Positions 44,901-52,440 of a DNA stretch of 64,000 bases are shown piece after piece. Source of the stretch: Stomoxys calcitrans (taxonomy: Eukaryota > Arthropoda > Insecta > Diptera > Muscidae). The stretch spans positions 40,439,054 through 40,503,053 of the forward strand of contig NC_081553.1 in the NCBI RefSeq assembly GCF_963082655.1. The letters are read 5' to 3'. A program made the position numbers and the translations under genes. Each line of letters starts with the position of its first letter. Within the stretch, counting starts at the first letter, position 1. The notes below the pieces were generated by a model. It saw nothing but the letters and a program-made list of their open reading frames with translations, was not told the DNA's origin and did no database searches.

Positions 44901-44992
44901 CGAAATACCATATTGTCTATAACCGCTTTGTCCAATAGATAACGAATTTTTATGAAGCCGGATACGGCTGATACCATACCAAATACCGCCAT
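29725..44992 (-). CDS. Inx3: Innexin 3 gap-junction protein (five coding exons)
   Basis: The coding sequence is the complement of 29725-29907, 29975-30128, 33460-33920, 33995-34203 and 44830-44992: 1170 nt, 389 residues, against about 395 in Drosophila. All four introns have GT-AG ends and keep the frame. Innexins form intercellular channels and hemichannels in the plasma membrane; Drosophila Inx3 acts with Inx1 and Inx2 in epithelia. Visible features are four membrane segments (about 38-54, 115-131, 187-204 and 273-299), the YYQWVPF signature (113-119), paired cysteines C60/C75 in loop 1 and C244/C262 in loop 2, and a cytosolic tail ending in GKETET. Residue-level similarity to Drosophila Inx3 is very high, for example GDPISCINDG, INTFCWITYT, TMPTTRETIIKRSYRSAQ and RTPSAPSTLEM. 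No stops or frameshifts occur. The large first intron is full of repeats. Confidence 0.97.
29975..30128 (-). CDS. Inx3: Inx3 coding exon 4 (TM4 and tail start)
   Basis: Acceptor ATTTAG precedes 30128. The exon completes Trp278 and reads FWFIILSVISGLALIYSFMV, VTMPTTRETIIKRSYRSAQS and KEISSLVRRLD, ending at donor GTAAGT. It contains the fourth membrane segment. Confidence 0.95.
30220..31075. repeat. Inx3 intron 3 tandem repeat, ~145-149 bp units
   Basis: The block 'GAGGACATTTAACATAGTTT' plus 'GGGGACATT' recurs near 30222, 30426, 30571, 30719, 30868 and 31035. It is followed each time by 'TTTTTGATAACCCCAAAATT', 'CATTAATCTTTTCCATAACT' and 'ATTAACCTT'. Units between 30.4 and 30.9 kb are regular. 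The surrounding intron holds scattered 'CTGTCCTCAAACTA' inverted versions of the same core. Confidence 0.85.
31076..32878. other. Inx3 intron 3 remainder
   Basis: AT-rich intron with degenerate outliers of the 'TTTTGAGGACA / TGTCCTCAAA' repeat core through 32.8 kb and one SINE. A roughly 200 bp segment is duplicated in diverged form ('GTTTCACGACATTTGGTACA' at about 31424 and 31655). No exon is seen. Confidence 0.6.
31909..32195 (+). mobile_element. tRNA-derived SINE with rearranged head
   Basis: The body and tail follow the SINE consensus, but the head contains two perfect hairpins. ACCGTTGCGC (31917-31926) pairs with GCGCAACGGT (31932-31941). TCCGCGTCATAAGC (31944-31957) pairs with GCTTATGACGCGGA (31964-31977). 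Box B (GGGTTCAAACCCC) is present downstream. The insertion lies on the + strand, antisense to Inx3. Confidence 0.85.
32886..33003. repeat. 21 bp minisatellite in Inx3 intron 3
   Basis: Five to six copies of a unit like GTTGTTGACATTTTGAGGACA occur. The GGAC core starts at 32907, 32928, 32949, 32970 and 32991, exactly 21 bp apart. It appears to be an amplified piece of the intron's own 'TTTTGAGGACA' repeat. The seven-codon period makes both strands look open, but no gene is implied. Confidence 0.92.
33161..33345 (+). mobile_element. tRNA-derived SINE fragment
   Basis: 'AGCGCAGAGGTTACC', a truncated head lacking box B, then 'GTGGCGACATTTGTGAGTTA'-type body, 'CTAAGCGGTGTCGCACTGGG' and 'GATAAAAAGGAGG'. 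It lies immediately downstream of Inx3 exon 3, about 115 bp inside intron 3. Confidence 0.75.
33460..33920 (-). CDS. Inx3: Inx3 coding exon 3 (cytosolic loop, TM3, loop 2)
   Basis: Acceptor CCTTAG lies at 33922-33921. The exon starts GLMFYLPHWIWKNLEDGKMR and ends HDTLCVLALNILNEKIYIFL plus two bases of Trp278 before donor GTGAGT. It contains loop-2 cysteines C244 and C262 and TM3. The next intron separates this exon from exon 4 by 3331 bp. The intron between exons 2 and 3 is only 74 bp. Confidence 0.96.
33995..34203 (-). CDS. Inx3: Inx3 coding exon 2 (extracellular loop 1 and TM2)
   Basis: Acceptor TTTCAG precedes 34203. It encodes GDPISCINDGSIPIHVINTF, CWITYTFTIPGQQHRQIGTD, VAAHGLGNEFGQEKRYHSYY and QWVPFVLFFQ. 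It holds the two loop-1 cysteines (C60, C75) and the innexin signature. It ends at donor GTAAGT on a codon boundary after Gln124. Confidence 0.96.
34204..36179 (-). other. Inx3 intron 1, unique part
   Basis: AT-rich intron sequence. A 32 bp tandem duplication ('TGACATGGTGCCATCCAATT' core) lies at 34841-34915. No coding exon or element is recognised. Confidence 0.6.
36180..37165. repeat. TTTCGATAAC minisatellite in Inx3 intron 1
   Basis: Roughly 60 degenerate copies of a 15-17 bp unit resemble 'TTTCGATAACTTTTAA'. Higher-order repetition appears as the blocks 'GTGTCGATACCTTTTCATTT', 'CAATAACTATTCATTTTAAT' and 'GTTAACTTTTTGTGTC' recurring about every 125-135 bp. It carries many CGATA cores. Confidence 0.85.
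37166..37500. other. Unclassified dispersed-repeat tail
   Basis: An unusually GC-rich island for this intron ('AGCGGGGTCGAGTGAAAGGA', 'GGGCGGCACCGGCTC') leads to 'ATTTCCACGACGACC'-like sequence and an 'ACAACAACAACAAC' tail at 37351-37366. It resembles a retroelement 3' end but I cannot name it. Confidence 0.4.
37501..37965. repeat. TTATCGAAAA / TTTCGATAAC repeat cluster
   Basis: 'TTATCGAAAAAGT' and 'TTTCGATAACATTTTG' units are scattered at 37500-37640 and clustered at 37820-37965 with a spacing of about 25-30 bp. They are of the same sequence type as the 36.2 and 42.2 kb arrays. Confidence 0.75.
37966..39460. other. Inx3 intron 1, no gene
   Basis: Mixed AT-rich sequence with poly-T tracts. 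The open frames at 38194-38566 and 39000-39263 overlap poly-T/A runs and have no domain similarity that I recognise. Confidence 0.5.
39461..39985. repeat. ATCGATAGCAATTTC palindromic minisatellite
   Basis: Alternating 'TATCGAAAAATCGATAGCAA' and 'CTATTATCGATTTTTCGATA' blocks produce many short perfect palindromes between 39600 and 39780. Decayed units extend on both sides. Confidence 0.85.
39986..41059. other. Inx3 intron 1, small DINE-like scrap only
   Basis: A fragment 'AAGGGCGTAATTATTATCTG' with 'ATTTGGCCGAAATTT' at 40090-40140 is a DINE-like scrap. The rest shows no gene or repeat that I can recognise. Confidence 0.5.
41060..42090 (+). pseudogene. LINE RNase H domain and 3' end, defective
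   Basis: The frame at 41156-41551 reads ILQAEIRAITEYVRWRG, SVNIHTNNKLVIRAISTRT and KIRIVWEPRHSGVRGNERAG, an RNase H domain of a non-LTR retrotransposon. The Glu of 'QAEI' is kept. The usual 'TDS' Asp is Asn ('HTNNK'), and the segment with the first catalytic Asp appears deleted (CYT joins directly to EICFRLPD). Downstream, with frameshifts, come 'ITGHIGLRAHL' and 'CRACGKDD', then the C-terminal DMNQLGDVVWKTINDVVSST block near 41887-41960 and a 3' tail with a 22 bp local duplication ('TTAGTTGTATGTCCATA'). It sits in Inx3 intron 1, antisense to Inx3. Confidence 0.82.
42120..43453. repeat. Higher-order repeat of ~22 bp TTATCGAATATC units
   Basis: Runs of a roughly 22 bp unit (TAACTTTTGTTATCGAATATC) alternate with a roughly 250 bp non-repetitive module. 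The module contains 'TACTATCGGAAAATTCAATT', 'GATAACTCTTCTCAAAATCG' and 'GCTTAGTCCAAATCAGTC'. It begins near 42305, 42811 and 43415, giving a higher-order period of about 500-600 bp that varies with the number of short units. Confidence 0.85.
43454..44010. repeat. Near-perfect 270 bp inverted repeat (hairpin)
   Basis: The left arm (43454-43723) and right arm (43742-44010) are reverse complements with a few mismatches and small indels, separated by an 18 bp spacer. Ends: CAATACATATGCAT at the left pairs with ATGCATATGTATTG at the right. Inner ends: CTTAGTCCAAATC pairs with GATTTGGACTAAG. The arm is the roughly 250 bp module of the adjacent higher-order repeat, so the structure is an inverted terminal copy. 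It lies inside Inx3 intron 1. Confidence 0.93.
44065..44270 (-). mobile_element. DINE-1-like 3' end fragment
   Basis: 'TAGCCTCTAGAGGGCGTTAT' and 'ATCCGATTTAACTGGAATTT' units are followed by 'TTTGCCATCCATGTTTGGGG', a hairpin remnant (TTCGGCCCAGCCGAA) and an eroded terminus. It is about 560 bp from the Inx3 exon 1 donor, inside intron 1. Confidence 0.7.
44830..44992 (-). CDS. Inx3: Inx3 coding exon 1 (start codon to Ile54 + 1 nt)
   Basis: The ATG at 44992-44990 begins MAVFGMVSAVSGFIKIRYLL, followed by DKAVIDNMVFRCHYRITTAI and LFVCCIIVTANNLI, matching the innexin N-terminus and first membrane segment. The start was chosen because it matches the conserved Inx3 N-terminus. The exon ends at donor GTAAGT (44829-44824) one base into the Gly55 codon. 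In the track-style open frames this exon is hidden because another frame is longer. Confidence 0.95.
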
Positions 44993-45049
44993 TGTATTGC
45001 GTGGTGTTTTGAGTTTTCCTCAACTCTTCTGGCAAAGTATTGATGAATC
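44993..45049 (-). other. Inx3: Inx3 5' UTR segment with splice acceptor
   Basis: Immediately upstream of the Inx3 ATG, the minus strand reads TTTTTTTTAG|GATTCATC with the AG at 45051-45050. This is a good 3' splice site with a polypyrimidine tract. It implies a 57 nt 5' UTR segment on coding exon 1 and a non-coding first exon further right, which I could not locate. Confidence 0.65.
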
Positions 45050-45051
45050 CT

Positions 45052-46149
45052 AAAAAAAACTTGCAAAGTCTTAAACGTTGCAAAGGCGAGGTGGGGTTAT
45101 GAGATCCTTATTTATAAGCGGCCATCAATTAAAATTAATAAACTGAAATTAAATGAAAAAAAACGTAGAAAAATAACTAAAGTAATAAAAATTTAATTTT
45201 TTAATCCATTTAAAGAAATTTCATTGCAATTCCTGGCTTTGGCAATATATTCCAATTAAACCACAATTCATTGTAGTTTTGCATATGTCAGTCATTTTGA
45301 ATGTAGGTTTATTAATGCAAATTCAATCATTCAAATATTTTTAGTGCGCAAACTGCAACATTTCCCCCGAGTCAGCTGAATTTATTTAGGAATTTAATCA
45401 CTTTGATTTCTAAGCAACCTACAAATATTGACCACAGCAAGCTACCAAATCGTCAATTGGGCAACCATGACATAAATTAAAATTGCAAAAAATTCTCATG
45501 AATGCATTTTGACCACATGATCATCATCATCATCATGATGTTGGCGATGGGATCATGGATTAAATTGTGAATAGCTATGGACTTTCCACCCATGCAACAT
45601 GGCCCATATTTATGACAAATAACCACAAAGTTTAGTAGCTTTAAATGTTTGTAGGTAAAATATTTTATTAATAAAAACAAATAAAGGAAGACAAAATTTG
45701 ATGAGAGGAAAAGTCATAGGTCAGAGGAAATACACATGGATATATGATATATTTTATGTTCAGGGGACATAAGGTATATTTTTTTTTCTTCTGGAAGAAC
45801 AGTGTGGCGCTCAGCACCACCTCTTCAAAGAATAGTCTTACATGACTAAATACCTCTTGAAAATGTCTAAAATTGTTTCTGATGTTCAGATCGGGAATTT
45901 GAGCACTAGCGTTCTGCGTTATAGTCTATCATGATAACCTCTGCCGCCGAGCGACTTTCGACTTAATTCCTCAATAAACTCTTGTCAATAACTACTCAAC
46001 ACTCAGAGAAATTGTTTAGTAAAAACAGCAAAAATGTTTGCTGTGACAGCAAAACGGTCTGCTCAAGTAGTTTTTTGCTAAAACAGCAAATATTTTGTGC
46101 TGTGTTCAAATGATAAAAAAACTCAAAAATGTCATAAATATTAAAAAAA
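45052..46149. other. Non-coding upstream of Inx3
   Basis: AT-rich; a CAT/ATG trinucleotide run lies at about 45520-45537. No coding exon or transposon is recognised. It is probably intronic within the Inx3 5' UTR if a distal promoter is used. Confidence 0.5.
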
Positions 46150-47655
46150 AAACCAGTAAGGAGAGGCAAAAGTCAGGCGGAACCGACTATATAATACCCT
46201 ACACCACCTAGTGTACGTAGAACTTTTTATATGAAGAACTTTTTCTCGAAATCTATCAATCAATACCTAATAGAACCTTGTAAGATTTTCCTATGATAGT
46301 ACAACAAATTAGGATTTTCACATCCTTAAAAGGCCATATCTAATAAAAAACTATATGCGAGTTATATCGAAACTTGTGCCAATTTTGATGACACATACTG
46401 GGACGTCAAATAGAACATCTCACGCCCTAGACTGTAGAGATGTGACCAAAATTGTAGTTTTTACTGGCTTAAAAGTTCATATCTGATAAAATATATACAT
46501 TGGAGCTATATCTAAATCAGGACCGATTTTAATGAAATTTTGCGCACGTATTGGAACGTTAAATAAAACATCTCATGCAAAATAGGACGAAAATTTCGGT
46601 TTCTACAGGTTAAAGCCTATTTCGGATGAAAGATATGTCGGGGACCTATATCTAAATCTAAACCGAATTTTGCACACGTATTAAGACATCAAATAAAACA
46701 TCTCGTACTACATCTTTTGAAGATCGAACTAAAATAGTGGCTTATACAGCCTTAAAAGACCATATCGGACAAAAGATATATATATATATATATATATGGG
46801 AGCTATATCTTAATCTAGACCGATTTATATGAAATTTTGCACTCGCATTGGGACTTTAAGTAAAACAACTCCAAATTTTGTAGAAATCGGGCCAAAATTG
46901 TGCCTATTACAGCCTTTAAAGTCCAAATCGGATAAAAAATTTATATGAGAGGTATATCTAATTCTTAACCGATTTTTATAAAATTTTGCACACAAATGAA
47001 GACGTCAAATAAAGCACCCCGTGCCAAATTTGGTAAAGATTGGACCAAAATTGTGGCTTCTACAACCTTAAAAGGTCATATCGGAGAAAATATATATATG
47101 GAAGCTATATCTAAATCTCAACCGATGTTTATGCACACATATGAGGACGTTGAATAAAAGACCCCATGCCAAATTTTGTAAAGATCGGACCAAAATTGTT
47201 GCTTCTACAGCCTTAAATGTCCATATCGGATGAAAGATATATATGAGAGGTATACCTAAATCTGAACCGATTTTTATGAAATTTTGCACACATATAAGGA
47301 CGTCAAATAAAGCACCTCTTGCCAAATTTTGTAAAGATCGGACCAAAATTTTGGCTTCTACAACCTTAAAAGTCCATATCGGATGAAAGATATATATGGG
47401 ATTATATTTTAATTTGAACCGATTTTGTTCAAAATCAATAGCATTTGTTCTTGGGCCAAAAAAGAGACTTGTGCAAAATTTCATGACAATCGGACAATAA
47501 ATGCGACCTGTAACTTGATCACAAGGATACATGGGCAGACAGATGGACAGACGGACATAGCTAAATCGAATCAGGAAGTGATTCGATTTAGCTATACTTA
47601 TAATGGCTCTTCTTATTCTGAGCGTTGCAAACAAATGCACAAAGTTATAATACCC
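46150..47655 (+). mobile_element. DINE-like element, second family
   Basis: The left end is 'GGCAAAAGTCAGGCGGAACC' with 'GACTATATAATACCCTACAC'. Nine or so units of about 150-160 bp carry 'CATATCGGATGAAAGATATA', 'GGGAGCTATATCTAAATC', 'CCGATTTTTATGAAATTTTG' and 'CACATATAAGGACGTCAAAT'. Then comes 'CAGACAGATGGACAGACGGA' and the right end 'ATAATACCCTGTATCACAGT'. An 18 bp AT palindrome-like segment (CTAAATCGAATCAG...TGATTCGATTTAG) sits at 47561-47594. The layout parallels the main DINE-like family but the sequence differs. Confidence 0.7.
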
Positions 47656-47839
47656 TGTATCACAGTGGTGGTGTTCAAAAGTTCAAAAATTTACCCCAGT
47701 TTACCACAAAGCCCATCTCAATTTCTCTGGGTGATCTTCTCAGTGCCTCTATAACATTTTTTATAGCCTTCTTGAAGATGGGTTTATCTTTTGCCTCTTA
47801 TTTCTTTTCATTGGTATCAATTAGCTCTACAATTGAATT

Positions 47840-47935
47840 TGTATGCCCTCCACCATAGGTCGGAGGTATACTAATTTCGTCATCGCGTTTATAGTATATC
47901 AAATATTGGTCTAAGAACCCAAAAAGTATATAAAG
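47840..47935 (-). mobile_element. DINE-1-like terminus, cut by mariner insertion
   Basis: 'TATGCCCTCCACCATAGGTC' and 'GGTATACTAATTTCGTCATC' followed by 'AAATATTGGTCTAAGAACCC' is the element's terminal region in minus orientation. It ends abruptly at 'AGTATATAAA', where the mariner-type remnant begins at a TA. Confidence 0.75.
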
Positions 47936-48570
47936 GGTGATTTTTTTTAGCTATTATCTTTTTGGCAACACTGGTTTAAACAGCTCTCGCACGTTTCGAA
48001 TTTTGTTTCACTGTCAAAAATATTCCGTTTGGTCTCAAATTTATGAATTGTCTTACAAACGAACAACGCAAATTATTGAATTTTTTTTTATAAAAATGCG
48101 TTCGCTCTTAAGAAAGTTCATTGTGTTCAGCGACGATGCTCTTTTTTGCCTCAATGGGTACGTAAGTAATCAAAATTGTCGAGTTTGGAGTGTAGATCAG
48201 AAAGAAGCATTGCAGGAGCTACCAATACATCCAGAAAAGTCACACTTTGGTGCGGTTTATGGGCTGGTGGCATCATTGGACTGTACTTCTTCAAAGATGA
48301 TGCGAATCGTAAAGTAACTGTGAATAGTGAGCGCTACCTTGAGATTATATCCAACTTTTTTTTGCCCAAAATGCAAAAGCTTGACTTGCATGACATGTGG
48401 TTTCAATAACACGGTGCCACATGACACACAGCACGCGTAACAATGGACTTATTGAGAGACGAGTTCGGTGAAGATTTTATTTCACGTTAGGAATAGGCCC
48501 ATTGGCCGCCCAGATCGTGCGACTTAACGCCTTAAGACTATTTTTTGTGGGGCTATGTTGCTTTTTTTTG
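47936..48570 (+). pseudogene. mariner/Tc1-type transposase remnant
   Basis: It begins GGGTGATTTTTTTTAGC, then a degenerate N-terminus (MNCLTNEQRKLLNF-like). Across frameshifts it reads VFSDDALFCLNGYVSNQNCR, VWSVDQKEALQELPIHPEK and LWCGLWAGGIIGLYFFKDDA, then NFFLPKMQKLDLHDMWFQ, a decayed HGAT.HTARVTMDLLRDEFG and a 'FFVGLC' relic. It spans most of the catalytic core, with internal deletions and stops. The right TIR was not identified. The family is related to, but distinct from, the 13 kb element. Confidence 0.83.
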
Positions 48571-48766
48571 CGGTCTGCATCCTCAGTGTCTCTGTCATCA
48601 AGTTTGCGACTTTTTAATTTTTTAAGATCTACTCTCCCTTCCTCTATACACTATGTATATTTATTAGGGGATCGACCTCTCCGGTAAGCCGTTTTTCCTG
48701 CCATTACATTGTAGATGTAGGATGCGTACCTGGTTCACATCTCACGCGTTTTCATTATCTCATCCA

Positions 48767-49060
48767 TCACGTCTTGTATATACATGTCAGTAAGGGTAAG
48801 TATGCCGTGGTTATATCCAATACTTTCCCATAGTCGCACTTAAAAATTATGTGTTCCACGCTGTCTTCTACCTTTGAATAAATTTCACATAATTCGCTTT
48901 CTTTTATGTGGAAACAGTGCAGATAAGGTCCGAATTTGCCGCTAAGAACTTGCGTGAAGTAAAAATTCACTTCACCCTGTTTTCTGTTTATTAATGTTTC
49001 AATGCACTGTGTTTGCCTTTGCAACAGTTTTGCCATGCCTGTTGCCGCTTCGCAAAAAGA
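48767..49060 (-). pseudogene. LINE ORF2 C-terminus
   Basis: The minus strand reads NRKQGEVNFYFTQVLSGKFG, then PYLHCFHIKESELCEIYSKV and EDSVEHIIFKCDYG. The pattern 'LTQ-L-SG...YL..F..KES..C..C....EDSVEHI.F.C' is typical of R1-like LINE C-termini. The second Cys of the C-x2-C is Tyr here, which fits decay. Confidence 0.72.
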
Positions 49061-49560
49061 AGTCTCCTCGTTTCTCTTTTAATGTGAACTATATCTATAT
49101 TCATTTTCTCTCCTCTCGGATAACAGGCACTGCTAGTATCCCCACAAGTTCCGATAAAGCAGCTGTCGACATCGTGCGATACGCAGAAAGTACACTGAAC
49201 ACGTTTGGTGTTCAGTGTACTTTCAATATTTTCTTGCTTTTTTGTTATGGTTTTGCAAAAAATTAGATCGGCGTACAGCATAGGCACCCGTGGTTATCGA
49301 CCTCCTAATTGTCTGGCTAGGACCTCTTAGATTGGGCATAATCCTATTCGGTTTTATTGTTGTACTCAAAGCTTTCCCGTGATCTTAGCAACATAAGATT
49401 CGAATGACAATTTGCTATCTAGCATAACTCCTTGCTACTTATAGCGCATAGGGCAGTCAAATTTACGCGTCTGCGTTATATGAAGGGCGTCTATCCGCTT
49501 CAGCCTTTTTGATGTAAGCCATGTGAGATTTCTTGACAGGCAGTCGTTAGCCACTATTTA
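49061..49560 (-). pseudogene. LINE reverse transcriptase fragments
   Basis: On the minus strand, 49285-49555 reads 'NDCLSRNLTWLTSKRLKRID', 'ALHITQTRKFDCPMRYK' and, after a stop, 'GVMLDSKLSFESYVAKITGK', as in the RT palm/thumb 'YLGV-LD-KL' region. A 23 bp inverted pair ('AGTACACTGAACAC / GTGTTCAGTGTACT') lies at 49187-49221. Confidence 0.55.
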
Positions 49561-50050
49561 TATTAGAGGAGGTATGATTCCGGATTCGGTATCGAAAAGT
49601 AACATTCCATCTTCCAGGTAGCTGTCTATCATTTTACCCAAGTAATCTGCTAGGCAACGATCTCTTATTGTACGCCTAATGATGTACGGGTATGATGTCA
49701 ATTCATGCCAACAGTCCTCAGGTCCTTCACTGTAGCACAAATCAGTAGCGGATAGGTTATTCAGGTGTAGAATATCATTAAAGGAGCCATGTCCCCTCAG
49801 TATAAAATCTAGACTTGAACTATAGCCAAACTCTGGACAAACCCATGCGAAAGTCACGTCATGAAAAAAAATCACTGTCCGTCCATCCAGTGTTTCTATC
49901 ATGGAGAACCTGCCCTTTCACCAACACACAAGTAATAAGCCAATCCTCGCTCACTAATGGAACTCTCCTTTTAACTCTGTTTAGAACAATCATGTTACTC
50001 ACGAGTAGATCAACCATAGACACGCCAGCATAGCCACTCTCTGACAAGAG
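49561..50050 (-). pseudogene. Second LINE ORF2 C-terminal fragment
   Basis: The minus-strand frame (49558-49902) reads FILRGHGSFNDILHLNNLSA, TDLCYSEGPEDCWHELTSYP, YIIRRTIRDRCLADYLGKM. The 'GHG-F...L...GLS.T..C...GPED..H.L' pattern fits a LINE C-terminal region. Upstream frame 49859-50047 (YAGVSMVDLLVSNMIVLNRV) may be the preceding segment. It is broken by frame changes. Confidence 0.55.
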
Positions 50051-50915
50051 AGGATCTCCTCGGAGCTACGGAGTCAGTAAATGTTTTCAGTCTTATTTAA
50101 ACCGCCTATGCATCCTGTATCATCAGTGTCTTCAGCACTACATTTGTGCCTATTGGAGAGAGTGATACCTTTGTTTCGGAAACAGAGCTTATTCATGCAA
50201 TCGTGCTTTTGGATCATATAGAAGAAAACTCGTCTAAAGTTCGGCTAGCTGAATTGAATACACAATAGATCGAAGTTGTCTACTTATAAGCAGAGCAGGG
50301 CATACACCCGTTTTGAAGTTTAATATGTGTAGTACACATGACATAGGCATATCTACCAATATTCCTATCAAACCATGTTTAAATCAGTCAAGAAGTCAAT
50401 AATTATACACAAATTTTTCGACCAATTTTTCCAGCCATTTTTTTTTGGTGTTTTTAAATCCTATCTTTCTATTTTCTCGCCTTCAATGTCATTTTTTATT
50501 TACTTGTCGACTCATTGTTTATTACGACATCAATGGTTTACACACACACTTTCCAAATATTTTTGCTACAAAAAATAAACCTAAATCTCTAACAACAAAA
50601 CTCAACTGCGATAAGGCCGTCGTTAAAACTCGACTATTAATTTTTATTACATTGAAATAATTCAAGCTGAGACTTCAATCCACAGAGAGACCTACTTAAA
50701 ACACTTCAAGAAAATGTAAAGCAAAAAATAAGATGAAAATAAAAAAAAATCATAGCAACAACAATAGACTGATGTGGACACAAAAAAACTCTACTCACCG
50801 CAAAAAATCAAAACAAAGAAACTGAAAAAAAAAACACAAAGCCACTAAGAATAATTTAAGAATAGACTCAATATAAGTATGCCAACCAGAGCAATGAGTA
50901 ATCAAAATATGTATA
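50051..50915. other. Non-coding, no gene
   Basis: AT-rich sequence with long A runs around 50730-50860. A 'CATCATCAGTGTCTTC'-like motif at about 50116 recurs at 55.0-55.3 kb. No exon is seen. Confidence 0.5.
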
Positions 50916-50916
50916 A

Positions 50917-51480
50917 ACAAAGAAAAGCTTAAAACCCGGATTTAATTGAATAAACAAACAATTTTTGTTTTCAAAAAAAAAAAGGAAATTCCCAAAAAAA
51001 GTGTTAAAAATGCCCAAAAAATGTTTAAAAATTCCCCTGAGAATCCCAGAAGTCAACCTGTTTTAGGAACTAATCTCTGCAGTTATTGAGAAATGTGGCA
51101 ACCATAATAAGGAGCTTTTAAAACATATTACAAAATCTAAGCTAAGCTAAAAAATTCCCAGGAAATTTTTGCAAATTCCCACAATAACCCATTTTAGAAA
51201 CTTAAACAAAGAAAAGCTTAAAACCCGGATTTAATTGGATAAACAAACAATTTTTGTTTTAAAAAAAAAAGGAAATTCCCCAAAAAAAGTGTTAAAAATG
51301 CCCAAAAAATTTTTAAAAATTCCCCTGAGAATCCCAGAAGTCAACCTGTTTTCGGAACTAATATCTGCAGTTATTGAGAAATGTGGCAACCATAATAAGG
51401 AGCTTTTAAAACATATTAAAAAATCTAAGCTAAGCTAAAAAATTCCCAGGAAATTTTTGCAAATTCCCACTATAATCCAA
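50917..51480. repeat. 289 bp tandem duplication
   Basis: 'AAACAAAGAAAAGCTTAAAA' starts at about 50915 and again at about 51204, and the whole 289 bp in between is repeated with about 95 percent identity by eye. Shared blocks include 'CCCCTGAGAATCCCAGAAGT', 'CAACCTGTTTT' and 'GAGAAATGTGGCAACCATAA'. A decayed third partial copy continues to about 51640. Open frames on both strands are mirror products of the duplication. Confidence 0.92.
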
Positions 51481-51689
51481 GACATTAACCCATTTCAGAA
51501 ACTTAACTCAATTTTTATTGAGAAATGTGTCAATCAGAAGTTAGTAGAATATCTAAGTAAAGCTAACAACCGGCTTTGGTTGGGTAAACGATAACTTTTA
51601 ACAAAAAAATTCTCAGAAAGTTGTCAGAAATTTCCAAAAAAAAACCCAAACTTCAACTTTTTTTATTATTTTATTTATTTATTAACCGG

Positions 51690-52015
51690 TTTCGCTGAGA
51701 TAGGCAGGTCGTCTGTACGAAGCATAGATCGGAAAATAGTTGCCATACATACCGATCTCCTGATTAAAGGTCATTCACCCACAAATTGCGTATTGCGTAT
51801 TGTATAAGACCCTTGTACAGCCTTCCCGACTGTGGTGCTGATCGGATCATGTTTAGATAAAGCTGCCGGGTATACCTATCTCCTGATTTACGGTCTTGAA
51901 TACGCACAAGGCCCATTTAGAACCAGTTAGACGCTTGACGTCCGTGCTGGGTTTATCCTAGAGCGGACCATATATCGATATAGCTGCTACGGGTGGTCAA
52001 AATGAATAATGTTAA
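51690..52015 (-). repeat. DINE-1-like variant array, inverted
   Basis: Two units contain 'TACCGATCTCCTGATTAAAG' or 'TACCTATCTCCTGATTTACG', 'GTCTTGAATACGCACAAGGC', 'CCCATTTAGAACC' and 'GATATAGCTGC'. This is the reverse complement of the subfamily at 2.6-3.3 kb. Confidence 0.6.
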
Positions 52016-52165
52016 CACCTCAATGTCTGTCTTGAACACAAATCGTGGTAATCTGAACCGCAGCAATATTCCGAACAACTCTGCTTGAAACTTCAAACCT
52101 GAATGTAAAATATCTTTAAGTTACAATGACACTTCTGACATTTCCAATCGGCTCAATGCCCTACC

Positions 52166-52440
52166 TTTGCATTATTCTTTCTGATACGATATCAATCTGT
52201 TTGCGGGAATCGAGAATTGCCTTCATCTCACAACATCTTCCTTAACTTCACAAAATTTCCCAACATATGATGCCAACTCGAGCGGTTGTTGACAGGATGT
52301 ATAACTGGTTCCTTTGCATTATTATTTCTGATACGATGTCAATCTGTAAGCGGGAATCGAGAATCGCCTTAACCTCACAACAACTTCCTTAACGTCACAA
52401 CATCTTCCAACATGTGATGGCAACTCGAGCGGATGTATAT
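52166..52440. repeat. 147 bp tandem duplication
   Basis: 'TTTGCATTATTCTTTCTGAT' at 52166 recurs at 52313 as 'TTTGCATTATTATTTCTGAT', followed in both by 'GCGGGAATCGAGAAT', 'CTCACAACA' and 'GCAACTCGAGCGG'. Function unknown. Confidence 0.85.

Noticed and set aside
44838..45083. 81-residue minus-strand frame over Inx3 exon 1
   Set aside because: It is a shadow frame; the true innexin N-terminus is read in another frame from the ATG at 44992.
48994..49266. 90-residue + strand frame
   Set aside because: It is antisense to recognisable LINE C-terminal sequence.
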